The notes under the pieces were generated by a model. It had not been told where the DNA came from. It worked only from the letters and a program-made list of their open reading frames with translations, and did no database searches. Shown here piece by piece: positions 29,863 to 40,011 of a stretch of 50,671 bases of DNA. The stretch is taken from positions 1 to 50,671 of the forward strand of contig MCFE01000640.1 of assembly GCA_002104905.1 (NCBI GenBank). Direction: 5' to 3'. Each line of letters begins with the position of its first letter. Within the stretch, counting starts at the first letter, position 1. Source of the DNA: Basidiobolus meristosporus CBS 931.73 (Eukaryota; Basidiobolomycota; Basidiobolomycetes; Basidiobolales; Basidiobolaceae). Made by a program: the position numbers and the translations under genes.

Positions 29863-30382
29863 TGTAAGAGTCTTTGAGATAGTGGAAGTGATTGGGAGAA
29901 CAAGTGGATTAAGTGGTTTTCACTCAATGATTTATTGAATGTAAAGTAGTATTAATACTTTTACATGGTCTTGGCATAGCAAACATAAAAAATCCGTTTA
30001 GGATGGTCCCAAGATCATATGTGCAAAGTTTGGGGCTGTTTGGACAACTTTGAGAACTTTTGTGCTCAGGGTACCTAATATTTTGGTGGAAATATTTAAA
30101 GTAAATCCCAACAAGGATTTTGGTCAATATTCTCTAGGATTTGAAGGCAATGATCTAAGCATATAGTTCAGGTGAGGATATAGGTGGAACTACAAATATT
30201 AATAACACTGCCATTCAAATAAGTGTTCATACTAACTAGTCCTAATTCTGACCAAAGAAATTCAAACTTGTCTCTAGCCAATGCCTTTGTGAATATATCT
30301 GCAATCATTTCATCAGTAGGACAGTAAGCTAAGTTAACCAAGTTATTCTCTGTAACTTCACTTATGAAATGGTGTCTAATAT

Positions 30383-32834
30383 CTATGTGCTTAGTTCTAG
30401 CATGAAAAGTTGGATTTTACCTAATTGTATACATCCTTGATTATCCTGAAATAAAGCAATAGGCATTGTTTGACATTTGCCTAAATCTTTAAAAAGCTTC
30501 CTTAGCCACATTGCCTCTTTTGTAGCTTTACAGGCTGTCATGCAGTCTATCTCTGTGGTATAAAGTGCAAAGGTTGGTTGGGTTCTTGAGTTCCATGAAA
30601 TTGCTCCTTTACAGTAAAGAAAGGTGTATCCTGTGGTGGATCTTCTGTGTTTCAAATTTTGTCCCCAAACAGCATCAGAGTATTCCACAAGATCCTGTTC
30701 TGAATCTTCATAAGTTTAACTTAAGTAGATATCAGCAGTTCCTTTTAGGTATCTAAAAATCCACTCAACTCCTGCAATATGATCAGATCCATAGTTCTGA
30801 TTACACTGGCTGACAACTCCCACTGGATATTAGATATCTGGACATGTTCTAAGCATGATATACATCAGACTGCCAACCATAGATTTATAATGAAAGCAGG
30901 GCTTCCAGATGGCACCAGGCACTCTTGATTGGTTGAGTTTTAACCAAGTTAAGGTTTGACTCCATTGGGGTAGCTGCTGGTTTACAGTTGTTGATTTGGT
31001 ACTTCCTTAGTATATCTTGAATATACTTGGACTGGCTTAGGGCTATAGTCTGGGTACTTCTGTCTATGAAGAACTTTATCCCTAAGTAGTAACTGAGCTC
31101 TCCTAGATCAGACATCTTGAACTCCTTAGATGGGCTGGATTTAGTCTCTTTCAATGTTTCTAGGTTATTGGTGACTATAAAAAAAGCATCCACATATATA
31201 GCTAATAGAACTGGATCTGCTCTATCTGGCTCAGGGTAGATACTCTACTCAGCATTACTTCTTTTGAAACTCAAAGATTCCAAATAAGAATCTATTTTGT
31301 AATTCCAGGGTCTTGGTGATTGTTTGAGTCCATTTAGTGACTTTTTAAGCTTGCAGACCAAATGGGGGTTGTCTTGGTCAGCGAACCTGTCTGGCTGGTC
31401 CATATATATGTCCTCATCAAGTTCTCCATTCAAAAATGCAGTTTTTACATTATTCAATGTACAAAAACTTATATTTGGCTGCAATAGCCAATATCAATTT
31501 TATGGAATTAAGCTTGGCTACTGGTGCAAAGGTCTCAGTGTAGTCAAGTCCTTTTGTTTGAGGGTATTCTTTGGCCACAAGTCTTGCTTTGTATCTTTCA
31601 ATTGTACCATCAGCCTTGTATTTTGTCTGAAACACCCACCTGCATTCAATCAATTTTTGGTTGATTGGTAGTTTGACCAAGTCCCAAGTTTGATTTTCTA
31701 CTAGGGCCTGATGTTCCTCAGTCACTGTAGATCTCCAAAACTTTGTCTGAGAGCTGTTGAAGGCCTCTTCTACAGTCTGGGGCTCATTAATATGGACTGA
31801 ATAAGCATAGGCTAAGTTTGTACCCTCATTAATACAGTAATTTGGGCTATTTCTTGTCTGGTTCAATTTCTGGGCAATTGATGCTGGAATGAGAACTTCT
31901 GGGATATTCCTGGGCAGCAATTCAGGCTGAACCATGGTTGTAGAGTCCTCTGGAGGGAAAAAACTTTCATTTTTGGCTCTGATTCAATCCTGACAATTGG
32001 TATACTTGAGATTGTATATTTGTCACCATCTGATGACATTGTTTGAGAAACTTGAGTTTTCATCAAACAGCACATCCCTGGACATGATCAGCTTCTTTGC
32101 TTTGGTATTGCAGAGTCTGTATGAATTACTCTCATTGCAGTAGCCCAATAATATAAATTTTGCACTTTTTGGCTCATATTTTGACTGATTTCTGGGCAGT
32201 TTCTTGGCATATGCTGTACACCCCAATATTCTTAGATATTCTGCACTTGGTATGTATCCATACCATGCCTTGAATGGAGTAGAATAACAGAGTATTCTGG
32301 TATAACTCCTATTTTTAAGGTATACAGCTATAGCAACTAATACCACCCAAAAACTGTAGGATACTTTTTGATCATGGATCATTGATCTTGCCATATCAAC
32401 TATTGATCTGTTTGCACATTTTGCTACCCCATTCTGCAGTGGGGAGTATGCTACAGTAGTCTCTTGCTTTATCCCATCAATTTTGCAGAAGTAGAAGATA
32501 GGTATGAGGTATATTTTCCACCATTGTCCAAGCAGATTTTCTTAATTTTTTAACCAGTCTCTCTCTCCACCATGGCTTTAAGCTCCCTGAGCTTAGACAG
32601 AGCTTCTTTCTTTCTCTCTATGAAGTAGACCCACAGGTATCTTGTATAATCATCAATTACAGTGATTAAATACTACATCCCACTTAATGATAAATTTTGC
32701 ATAGGTCAACACACATCTGGGTGAGTTAAATCTAATCTTTTCTTAGTATTAGTTAACCCAGAGCTCTTGAATAGTTGTCTGGCTTGTATCCTATATATGT
32801 AGGCCTCACAATGCTCCAAACTAGCTGGGGGATA
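30383..32834 (-). pseudogene. Copia pol remnant: integrase, reverse transcriptase, RNase H
   Basis: Minus-strand order: end of the zinc-binding segment (SLEHCEAYIY), integrase core (ITVIDDYTRYLWVYF, then LDNGGKYTSYLF where GGEY is canonical), integrase C-terminal part (about 32394-32023: LRILGCTAYAKKLPRNQSKY), RT (31935-30885: CRWVFQTKYKADGTIERYKARLVAKEYPQTKG; KTAFLNGELDEDIYMDQP; active site YVDA instead of YVDD) and RNase H (30688-30383: YSDAVWGQNLKHRRSTTGY). At least five stops or shifts interrupt it. The Asp-to-Ala change in YVDD alone would kill RT activity. Confidence 0.87.
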
Positions 32835-32835
32835 A

Positions 32836-33612
32836 AATTTACTCTGGAAATATGAAATTAATTGTAATATCGTTTGGTTAATTCTGTATTTGGCTGTTAT
32901 TTTGATAAATGCACTTTGTTGGATAATTAATCATAAACTTAAATGTTGCAAATCTTTGCAAGTTTTGTTAAATCCATGTTGGTATGATGGAAGTTACAAA
33001 TATGGACTAATTTTTATGTTATTATTGGTGTATATATTTTGTTGTGGTTATCAAAAGGAATTGGGTTTTATATGGTTTATTTTTTATTATATGCATTTTG
33101 CATGTAGTTTAGTAGCTATATACGCAATGTTTTTTTGCAAATTTATTACTTTAAATAAGTATAATTTGCCTATATTAAATAGTATTAACTGGGATATTAA
33201 AATCTCTTATTCTGATGAGGTCAAATTTGGTAGCACTAATATTAAAAACATAGAACGCCTTAGACTTTATGTGGACGCTTATTTATCTGGAAAATATGAT
33301 TATCCAGACAAATATAAACAACAATTTAGACAAAAGTTTAATAATTTAAAACATAAGTTCGATCAAGAATACAACCAGAATGCTGGGCATGAAATAAATT
33401 ACGTATTAAAGCAACAATTGGAACAAAATTTACAAAATGTAAATCAGGAATACAAAAAGTTTGAACGTAATTTAACAACTATAGAACAGTAACACAAACA
33501 AGAAATTCTTGAACAGGAATCCAAACTTTTTAATTTTAAATACATCAAACGTTTATCTGATAACAAACTCAAAGAATTTAAAAATATATTTATGTCTGCA
33601 ATTATATTTTAG
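32836..33612 (+). pseudogene. Membrane/coiled-coil protein, tandem paralogue A (5'-truncated, one internal stop)
   Basis: The frame is open from the insertion's left edge (no ATG; the start is lost, or lay in an upstream exon) to a TAG at 33610-33612, broken only by a TAA at 33490-33492. Two or three hydrophobic segments (LILYLAVILINALCWII; LIFMLLLVYIFCCGY; FIWFIFYYMHFACSLVAIYA) surround a VLLNPCWYDG motif. A soluble part with INWDIKISYSDE and a Lys/Gln/Glu-rich predicted coiled coil (about 33300-33540) follows. Codons after the stop (KYIKRLSDNKLKEFKNIF) match the C-terminus of paralogue B, proving that the TAA interrupts a once longer gene. Family unknown. Confidence 0.6.
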
Positions 33613-33656
33613 ATATTATAGATGTGATAAAATTATTGTTTTTTGTCAAAATTTAC

Positions 33657-35196
33657 ATCTTGATGTTTAAAAAAGTTAATTCGGAAAAAGTTTTAATTTT
33701 GATTTTTAATATTTAAATTTGGTTTTTGATATTTGATTTTTAAATTTTAAATTTGGTTTTTGATATTTGATTTTTAAATTTTAAATTTGGTTTTTGATAT
33801 TTAATAATTAAACTTGATATTTGAAAAATGTTTTTTAAAAAAGTTTAAATCTTAATGCAAAAAATTATTTCGGGTTTAATGCCAAAAAATGTACAAATAA
33901 TATAGCAAGAAATTATTAATTCCATTTACGCAAATAAATCAAATACAATTAACTTATTGATGTCAACATTTATGTTATAATATTAATAATACAAAAAAAC
34001 CCTTTCTCAATGTGAGAATTAAGTTACAAAATTGGACAATTGTGTTGAAGATATATTTATATATTGTATATACCACTTTTATACAATCAAATATTTTACT
34101 CAGGCGGATCTGCTAAACACACATATATTGCATGTTTTGTAATTATTGCGTTTTTGATTTTAATAAATGCAACATGTTGGATTATTAATTTTAAAATTAA
34201 ACGCAGAAAGTATTTGCAGGTTTGGTTGAATCCAAGTTGGTATGATAGCAATAAAAAATATGCAATAATAGTGTGTTTGTTACTATTACCAATAATATGG
34301 CGTTTTTTTTGAACAGAATTAAAGAAAAACAAGACTATTATTTGTTATTTGCACTTTGCAATGATATTACTAACTATTATAACCAATCTTGATTTTAGTA
34401 AACCAGAAAGGTGTAATTTATATGTTTTAAATAACATTAAATGGGATATTAAATTATTGCTTAGGGATGGATTTTATTATAACAACAGTAATATATTTAA
34501 TATAATAAATCTCAAAGATTACGTAGGAACTCTTTTATTAATCAATGAATTAAATAATAAATACACCGATAATTTTATACAAAATTTAAAAATTAATTTT
34601 GACCCACAATTAAAAGAGAAATTGGATACGTTGGAGTATGATTTAATTTGGGCTAAACAAGAATCAAAAAGGGTGTTGCAAAAATATGAAGAAGATTTAA
34701 AATACAGATTAAAACTTAAAATGGACAAACAAAGATCAAGGCAAAGATTAGATAGGATACAACAAGAGTTGAAAGGATTGGTCTGGAATTTTAACAAAAA
34801 TATGGAACAAAAACCTGAACAAAAAATTTTACAGCAGTTTGGAAACTTAAGATGCAAATTAGATAGATTAAAAGAAATATTAGAAAAGAAATCCAAGTGT
34901 TTTGAGATTAGATATATAAAACATTTCTCTAACGATGAACTAAAGGAGTTCAAAAATATATTTTTAGATGATGAAACATTAGATGAAGTTAAAATAGGAT
35001 GCAATTAAACAAATATTTTGCATTAAAAAAATTGGGATGAATAAAAATAAATTTTTGGTAAATAAGTTATTATGTTTGAATTAAAAAGATTTTTTGTATG
35101 ATTAAGTTTTGGGTTTAGAGTATTTGTTTAAGTTTTTTGGGATGACAAAGTTGAGATCTTGATGTTTAAAAAAGTTAATTCGGAAAAAGTTTTAAT
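33657..35196. repeat. Identical 41-bp spacer repeats after paralogues A and B, plus AT-rich tandem units
   Basis: The 41 bases at 33657-33697 recur exactly at 35156-35196 (beginning ATCTTGATGTTTAAAAAAGT). Between 33700 and 33810, TTTGGTTTTTGATATTTGAT-type units repeat about three times, and related units follow the second copy. Each paralogue is therefore followed by the same kind of spacer, as if gene plus 3' spacer were duplicated together. Confidence 0.85.
34049..35008 (+). pseudogene. Membrane/coiled-coil protein, tandem paralogue B (one internal stop)
   Basis: Same layout as paralogue A: hydrophobic segment (YIACFVIIAFLILINATCWII), VWLNPSWYDS motif, second segment (YAIIVCLLLLPIIW), third (ICYLHFAMILLTII), the NNIKWDIKLLL block, and a long charged coiled coil ending FEIRYIKHFSNDELKEFKNI. 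One TGA at 34310-34312 interrupts an otherwise continuous frame of about 320 codons. No ATG precedes the first hydrophobic segment. A good splice acceptor (TATTTTACTCAG, about 34085-34096) suggests an upstream exon. Unknown family; a membrane-anchored protein with a cytosolic coiled coil is all that can be inferred. Confidence 0.6.
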
Positions 35197-35373
35197 CTTG
35201 ATGCTTAAATTAAGTTTTTGATTTTTGATTTTTAATATTTAATATTAAAATTTGGTTTTTGGAAAATGTTTTTTAAAAAGGTTTGAGTCGGGTTAAGAAT
35301 ATTGTTTGATTGTTGTATATAATAACATACAATTTTTACGAAACTTAAAAAAAAATTTCTTGCATTCTTACAG

Positions 35374-35762
35374 ACGTTGAAGTTGCAGAAGTAAATACAG
35401 ATCTTACTTTGAATGCGTTAACGTTTTTGAACAAAGATCTTTTTAATATGATATCTTTGTCTACTAATAGTGTTGTTACAAATGGATCATGCCAAGGATA
35501 TAATTATTTTGGTTATTTAAACTACAACAATAATACAAATATAAATATTTTGCAAAACAAGACTTTTGAAGCAATTAATTTGTGTTCAACAAATGGTTCT
35601 ATGTATTGTTCTGCCCAATGTAGTTATATCAACTTTATAAATACAAAAATGTATACAAATATTACAACTCTGGGTAGGAATTGTGTATTTCCAATTGGGT
35701 CAAGCAGTTCTAAAATAACTATAAACGGGTTGTTTATAATGTTAATTGGCATTATGATTTAA
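35374..35762 (+). CDS. Small Cys-containing, C-terminally membrane-anchored reading frame C
   Basis: An Asn/Cys/Tyr-rich frame with several N-glycosylation-type sequons (NNT, NKT, NIT), about six cysteines (GSCQGY, LCSTNG, MYCSAQC, GRNCVF) and a hydrophobic C-terminus (ITINGLFIMLIGIMI) suggesting a tail or GPI-like anchor. No ATG lies near its beginning. The frame opens just after a consensus splice acceptor (ATTCTTACAG, ending 35373), so it may be the last exon of a spliced gene, or start at an internal ATG at about 35448. No stop interrupts it. The family is not recognised; a surface protein is a guess. Confidence 0.4.
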
Positions 35763-35864
35763 AACTGGTTAAAAAAAAATAAACAAAATATACATTAGAA
35801 TAAAAACATAGATTAAAAAAATCTGGACTAAAAGTCTGGAGAAAACTTTTTTATTTGTCAAAGT

Positions 35865-36310
35865 TTAGTCAAAAAAGTTTTGCGTGATGACAAAGTTTAG
35901 ATCTTGAAAAGAGTTTGGCGGGAAGACTAAACTAAAATCTTGAAAAAGTTTAGTCGAAAAAAGGTTGCGTGATGACAAATTTTTTTAAAAAGAGTTTTGC
36001 GTGATGACAAAGTTTAGATCTTAAAAAAAGTTTGGCAGGAAGACTAAACTAAAATCTTGAAAAAAGTTTGGTCAAGAAAGTTTTGCGGGATGACAAAGTT
36101 TAGATCTTGAAAAAGGTTTGGGTCAAGAGAGTTTGGGAGTAGAAAGATTAAGTTTGGTCAAGAAAGTTTTGCGGGATGACAAAGTTTAGATTTTGAAAAA
36201 AGTTTGGTCGAGAAAGTTTTTTAGGATGACAAAGTTTTAATCTTGATGTTTAAAAAAGTTTTTTAAAAAGTTTTCATGATGATAAAGTTTGGATCTTGAA
36301 AAAGATGTTA
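35865..36310. repeat. Array of imperfect GATGACAAAGTTTAGATCTTGAAAAA repeats
   Basis: At least six imperfect copies of a unit containing TTTGCG(T/G)GATGACAAAGTTTA, interspersed with AGTTTGG(T/C)CA.GAAAGTTTTG, fill the spacer between frame C and the MutS 3' end. Two related copies also occur at about 33640 and 35140, linking the spacers of the whole insertion. Confidence 0.8.
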
Positions 36311-38129
36311 ATTGGAGTTTGACGGTTAGACTTTGGGAAATGTTGTTAGAGAAAGATTAGGGTTTATAAAAAAAGTTTTATTAAGGGGTGGGAGTTAGGT
36401 TTGAAAGGAGTTTTAAAAAGGGATAATCATTGGGTTAGAATGGTTATTGTTCAAAATTTAAGATAAGATCTTTGGTGGTGCTAGCATAGCCGTTAATCTG
36501 GAGTTTATTTTGGTGGGTTTTAACGTGACAGTTTTTGCAAAGAGCAACGAGATTAGATTTAGAATTTTTGTGGCAATGGTCGATCATACCATTGTTTTCA
36601 GAAGTGTGTTGATGTTGGATATGGTGGACATTGATAGGGAGGTCGGTGGTTTGGGTAGGGACGTAGTTGCAGATTTGACATTTGTAAACAAGTTTATCTT
36701 TGTTGTAACGGCTATATTTGGAGTATTGGTTTAGAAGACCATTGGCAATAGTGGGACAAGTTTTATCTTCACGGGACAAAATGTTGGCACGGATTTGGAA
36801 AGCTTTTTGGAGGAAGTTAGAGTCCATGTTAAGGAATTCGCAGACTTTGAGGCCATAAATGGAGTCACAGGGGCCTTCTTTAATTTTGCGTTCAAAGATA
36901 ATAACATTTTTAGAATTAATATGTTCAAAATTAACAGAAAGATGAAAAACTTTAACGTTGGGAATATCTTTGATAAATTTGTAGATGTTGTGTAAATGGG
37001 TGGTGAACATAAAGCTGATATTTTGTTTGGCAAGAGTCATGACGCTGGAGGCAAAGATGGCAGATCCAGAGATATGTTCTGTGCCGTGGATAATTTTGTC
37101 GGCAAGAACTAAAGTGTAGGGGTCGGCACATTTGAGGATATTTCTAAGGTCAGACATTTTGGCAACAAAGAAGGATTGGCCTTTGAGAATATTATCTTTG
37201 CTAAGGATGCAAGTCATGAGAGATTTGTAGGGAGAGAATTTGAAAGAAGAAGCGGGGACAAAGGAGCCCATTTGGGCAAGGATGATGGAGAGGCCACAGG
37301 CTTTGAGGAGGCTGGTTTTGCCACAGGAGTTCATGGAGTATAAGATGATACCGTCATGGTTGTTGGTACCAATGGTGATATTGTTAGGGACATATTCTAG
37401 ATTAGTTTGGAGGCGTTCAATGAGGGGGTGATGGAGATCAGTGGCTTTAAAATAACTTTTGTTGGAGAGTTTGACAACAGGGCGGCAGAAGTTGTAGAGG
37501 CAACTAATTTTGTAGTTAGATTTAATAACGTCAAATTCGGCAACAAAGAGTTTGATGCAACAAAAGATATTTTTGTAAGAAGATAAGTGTTTGAGGCTGC
37601 TAAGGAAGAGAGATTTAAGTTGTTTGTTAATTTGGTCATCTAGGGAGAGAATATGATTGCTAATGTGGGTTAGGCTGTTGGAGGAGATTTTGGTGTTTAA
37701 TTTGTCAGATTTAAAGGTAATGTAATTGTTAGAGATGAAAGATTTGGTTAAGGAAGATTTAAGTTTGGTGGCAAAAGAATTGGTGACAGAAAGATAGTAT
37801 CCAGAGCGGGGAGAATAGTCGACTTTAATGGGGATAAGTTTTTTGTTGACATATTTGCGTGAGGTAGAAGAAAGATAAGAGAGGGCGTGAGAAGAGAGAG
37901 CAAAGGCAATATCTTCTAATTTGTCAAGTTCAGAAGTTTGAGAGTTGGAGAGGGAGTCAAGATTGGGGAAGATACCTTTGCAAAAGATGGAGGGATCAAG
38001 GGTGCCAGTGGTGGGGATATTATCAATAACAAAGATACAAGAGATGTCGTTAACAAATTTGTTAAGAAGGGAAATTTTGTGTTGAGACAAGAGGATATGT
38101 TGTAAAGAAGATTTGGGAGGTAAAGTTTG

Positions 38130-38400
38130 TGGGTTAGGAAGATCATCAGATGAAGAGGAGTGTCTATTGGGAGGCTCATCGGATGAAAAGGAGTGTCTAT
38201 TGGGAGGCTCATCGGATGAAAAGGAGTGTCTATTGGGAGGCTCATTGGATGAAAAGGAACGTCTATTGGGAGGATCATCAAATGAAGAGGAGCGTATATT
38301 GGGAGGCTCATTGGATGAAGAGGAGCGTATATTGAGAGGCTCATTGGATGAAGAGGAGGGTATATTGGGAGGATCATCAAGTGAAAGAGTTTGTAGGTTG
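38130..38400 (-). repeat. 33-bp tandem repeat inside the MutS gene
   Basis: Seven to eight 33-bp units encode 11-residue repeats of the form PPN-(I/R)-(R/H)-S-(F/S)-SS-(N/D)-E. Being a multiple of three, the array keeps the frame. It interrupts the lever region between ILDLCNLLIPAF and LQHILLSQHKI. Confidence 0.9.
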
Positions 38401-39300
38401 GGAAGATCATGAGAGGAAGAAGTAGTATTAGGGGAGGAGAAGGCAGGAATAAGAAGATTGCAAAGATCAAGGATAGCTTTGTAAGAGGTATAGAGTTGAG
38501 AAAGTTTGGGTAAAGTTAGAACTTCTAATAAAAGTTGGCGATGAAGTTGTTCAAGCTTGGCAATATTAGTTAAGAGACGATCGAAAGTTTTTACGGAAGG
38601 TTTGAAGAGAGAACCAAAGTTGTCAAGTTGGCAATAACGATGTTTTAATTTGTGGGGATTGGTGACAGGAGAGAGGAGACGCTTTTTAAGGAGTTGTTTA
38701 CCCATTTTAGTAGAACAGAGATTGATAATGTCAAGTAAACATTGGGTTTGATTAGATTTGTGGGAAGACTTGGATTTGGGGAAGTGGATAAGATCAAGTA
38801 GGTCTATAGTATTGGTGGCAAGGAGAAGATGGTTGGAGGATAAAAAGATTTCAGGAGGGGAAAGTTTGCGGACAAGCACAGGATTGTGGAGGTAAAGGAA
38901 TTCTATAAGAAGGACGTAACTAATAAGAGCGAGGGGTTTGCGTTCAAGATCTAAAAATTCTATGTTGGAGAGCATGGTTTTGTGGGGGAAGATGTTGCCT
39001 AATAGTTTGTTCTGGTAGTTGAGTTGAAGAGCTTTAGGAGTGGCATCTATGTAATGGAAGAGGATATTGTTGGAGTAGAGTTCTAAGTAAGATACAAGGT
39101 TGAGGGATTTAATAAAGTCTAAATATTTGGAGGGAGAGCAGAAGACAACTTCACAAGGGTGGTATTGTTTGAGGAAGGAGAGGATATGATCAAAAGAGAG
39201 ACAATGATCTTTGGGGGTAGAGTTAGATTTGTAAACGGTATTTTTACCGGTAATAACATCAATGGCACTAATACCAATGTTAAAAGAGATATTATTGGAT

Positions 39301-39375
39301 TCAGAAATTAATTTTTTATTGGTGTCAGAAATTAATTTTTTATTGGTGTCAGAAGTTAATTTTTTATTGGTGTCA
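39301..39375 (-). repeat. 24-bp tandem repeat (three copies) inside the MutS gene
   Basis: Three copies of a 24-bp unit encode the octapeptide SDTNKKLI or variants, in frame, between the connector-type region and FNIGISAIDVITGK. Confidence 0.9.
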
Positions 39376-40011
39376 AAGAATAAGAGAACAAGATAATTGC
39401 GAGAGACAAGAGATTTGTCAACGTCAACATAGGTGGAGGGGCTAATAATATTGGTAACTTTGCGGGTGATATTGGGAGGGGAACCTTTTTGGTCAATAAT
39501 AACAAGGGTGTAGTTATGCTTGAGTAATAAAGGGATGTATTTTTTAAGTGCGACACAGGGGAAGCCGACGAGTAGGGGGTTGGAGCGGTTGTTGTAAGAG
39601 AGTTTTTAATTTTTTTTAGTTAGGATGATATTATGGAGCTCGGAGATATTGGCTGGGTTACCAAGTTTTTTGGTATTGTTGTCAACACCGTAAATTTTGT
39701 AGAAGCTACCGACTTGCATAAGAACAATGAGTTGTTGACCATATTGGTGTTGGTAGAGAGTTAAAAAATTAAAGTATTTGTTGACAACGGATTCTTTACT
39801 CATGTTCAATATATGAAGGGGTGGATGAGGGTGTAACCAATTTAATTGGATGGAGATGAGAATGGGATGGACATGGATAGTTTAGTGGGATATTTTTTAA
39901 AAGGCAGGGGGGAGGGTTCAACAATCAAAGAAGAGATATACATGGGGCGTAAAGAGAGGATAGAAATAAAAGTTGTTAGTAGAATATATCTTCAAGTATA
40001 AATTTGGCACT

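Larger units (their letters stand above)
36444..39809 (-). pseudogene. MutS-family mismatch-repair ATPase with C-terminal HNH nuclease (MutS7-like), one internal stop
   Basis: One frame runs from the ATG at 39809 to the stop at 36444 (1,121 codons), broken only by a TAA at 39606-39608 (codon 68). Order: mismatch-recognition domain with YQHQYGQQLIVLMQVGSFYK (Lys where F-x-E has Glu); lever/core region holding an 11-residue tandem repeat (about 470-556); ATPase with Walker A SMNSCGKTSLL (Lys about 831), ILAQMGSFVPAS, Walker B LVLADKIIHGTEH (Lys about 905 where Glu is canonical) and FTTHLH; then a zinc/HNH domain from about 1044 (CQIC, HHIQHQHT, HCHKN, LCKNCH). Nuclear fungal MSH proteins lack this nuclease; MutS7 of Mimivirus relatives and octocoral mitochondria has it. 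No Trp in the 843-codon right part. Likely inactive. Confidence 0.85.
32835..40005. other. AT-rich foreign insertion carrying a MutS-HNH gene (possible endogenous viral fragment)
   Basis: Very AT-rich sequence, sharply different from both sides, sits inside the Copia pol frame. AAATTT occurs at both edges (32835-32840 and 40000-40005). Deleting the block with one copy joins the GAG-pre-integrase codons (ending CSAKF) to the zinc-binding codons (YPPASLEHCEA) in frame. Contents left to right: two tandem paralogous membrane/coiled-coil frames (+), a small membrane-anchored frame (+), a repeat-rich spacer, and MutS-HNH (-). The exact left edge is uncertain by about 10 bp because frame A reads into it. 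No integrase, capsid or polymerase gene was seen, so the source is inferred only from the MutS architecture. Confidence 0.75.

Noticed and set aside
38130-38400. CRISPR-like array
   Set aside because: The units are contiguous without unique spacers, are coding and in frame, and sit in a eukaryotic genome.
38113-38412. Plus-strand repetitive frame rich in GGSSDEKE
   Set aside because: It is the antisense shadow of the 33-bp repeat inside the MutS gene.
32836-39809. Reassigned stop codons in the AT-rich segment (TAA or TGA read as amino acids)
   Set aside because: The interrupting stops differ (TAA, TAA, TGA), each occurs once per gene, and the genes otherwise end at TAA, TAG or similar. MutS also has mutated catalytic residues. 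Pseudogene decay is simpler.
32835-40005. Ordinary mitochondrial DNA insertion in the nucleus
   Set aside because: No respiratory-chain, rRNA or tRNA genes were recognised and the MutS-HNH gene is not known from fungal mitochondria. A mitochondrial plasmid origin is not excluded.
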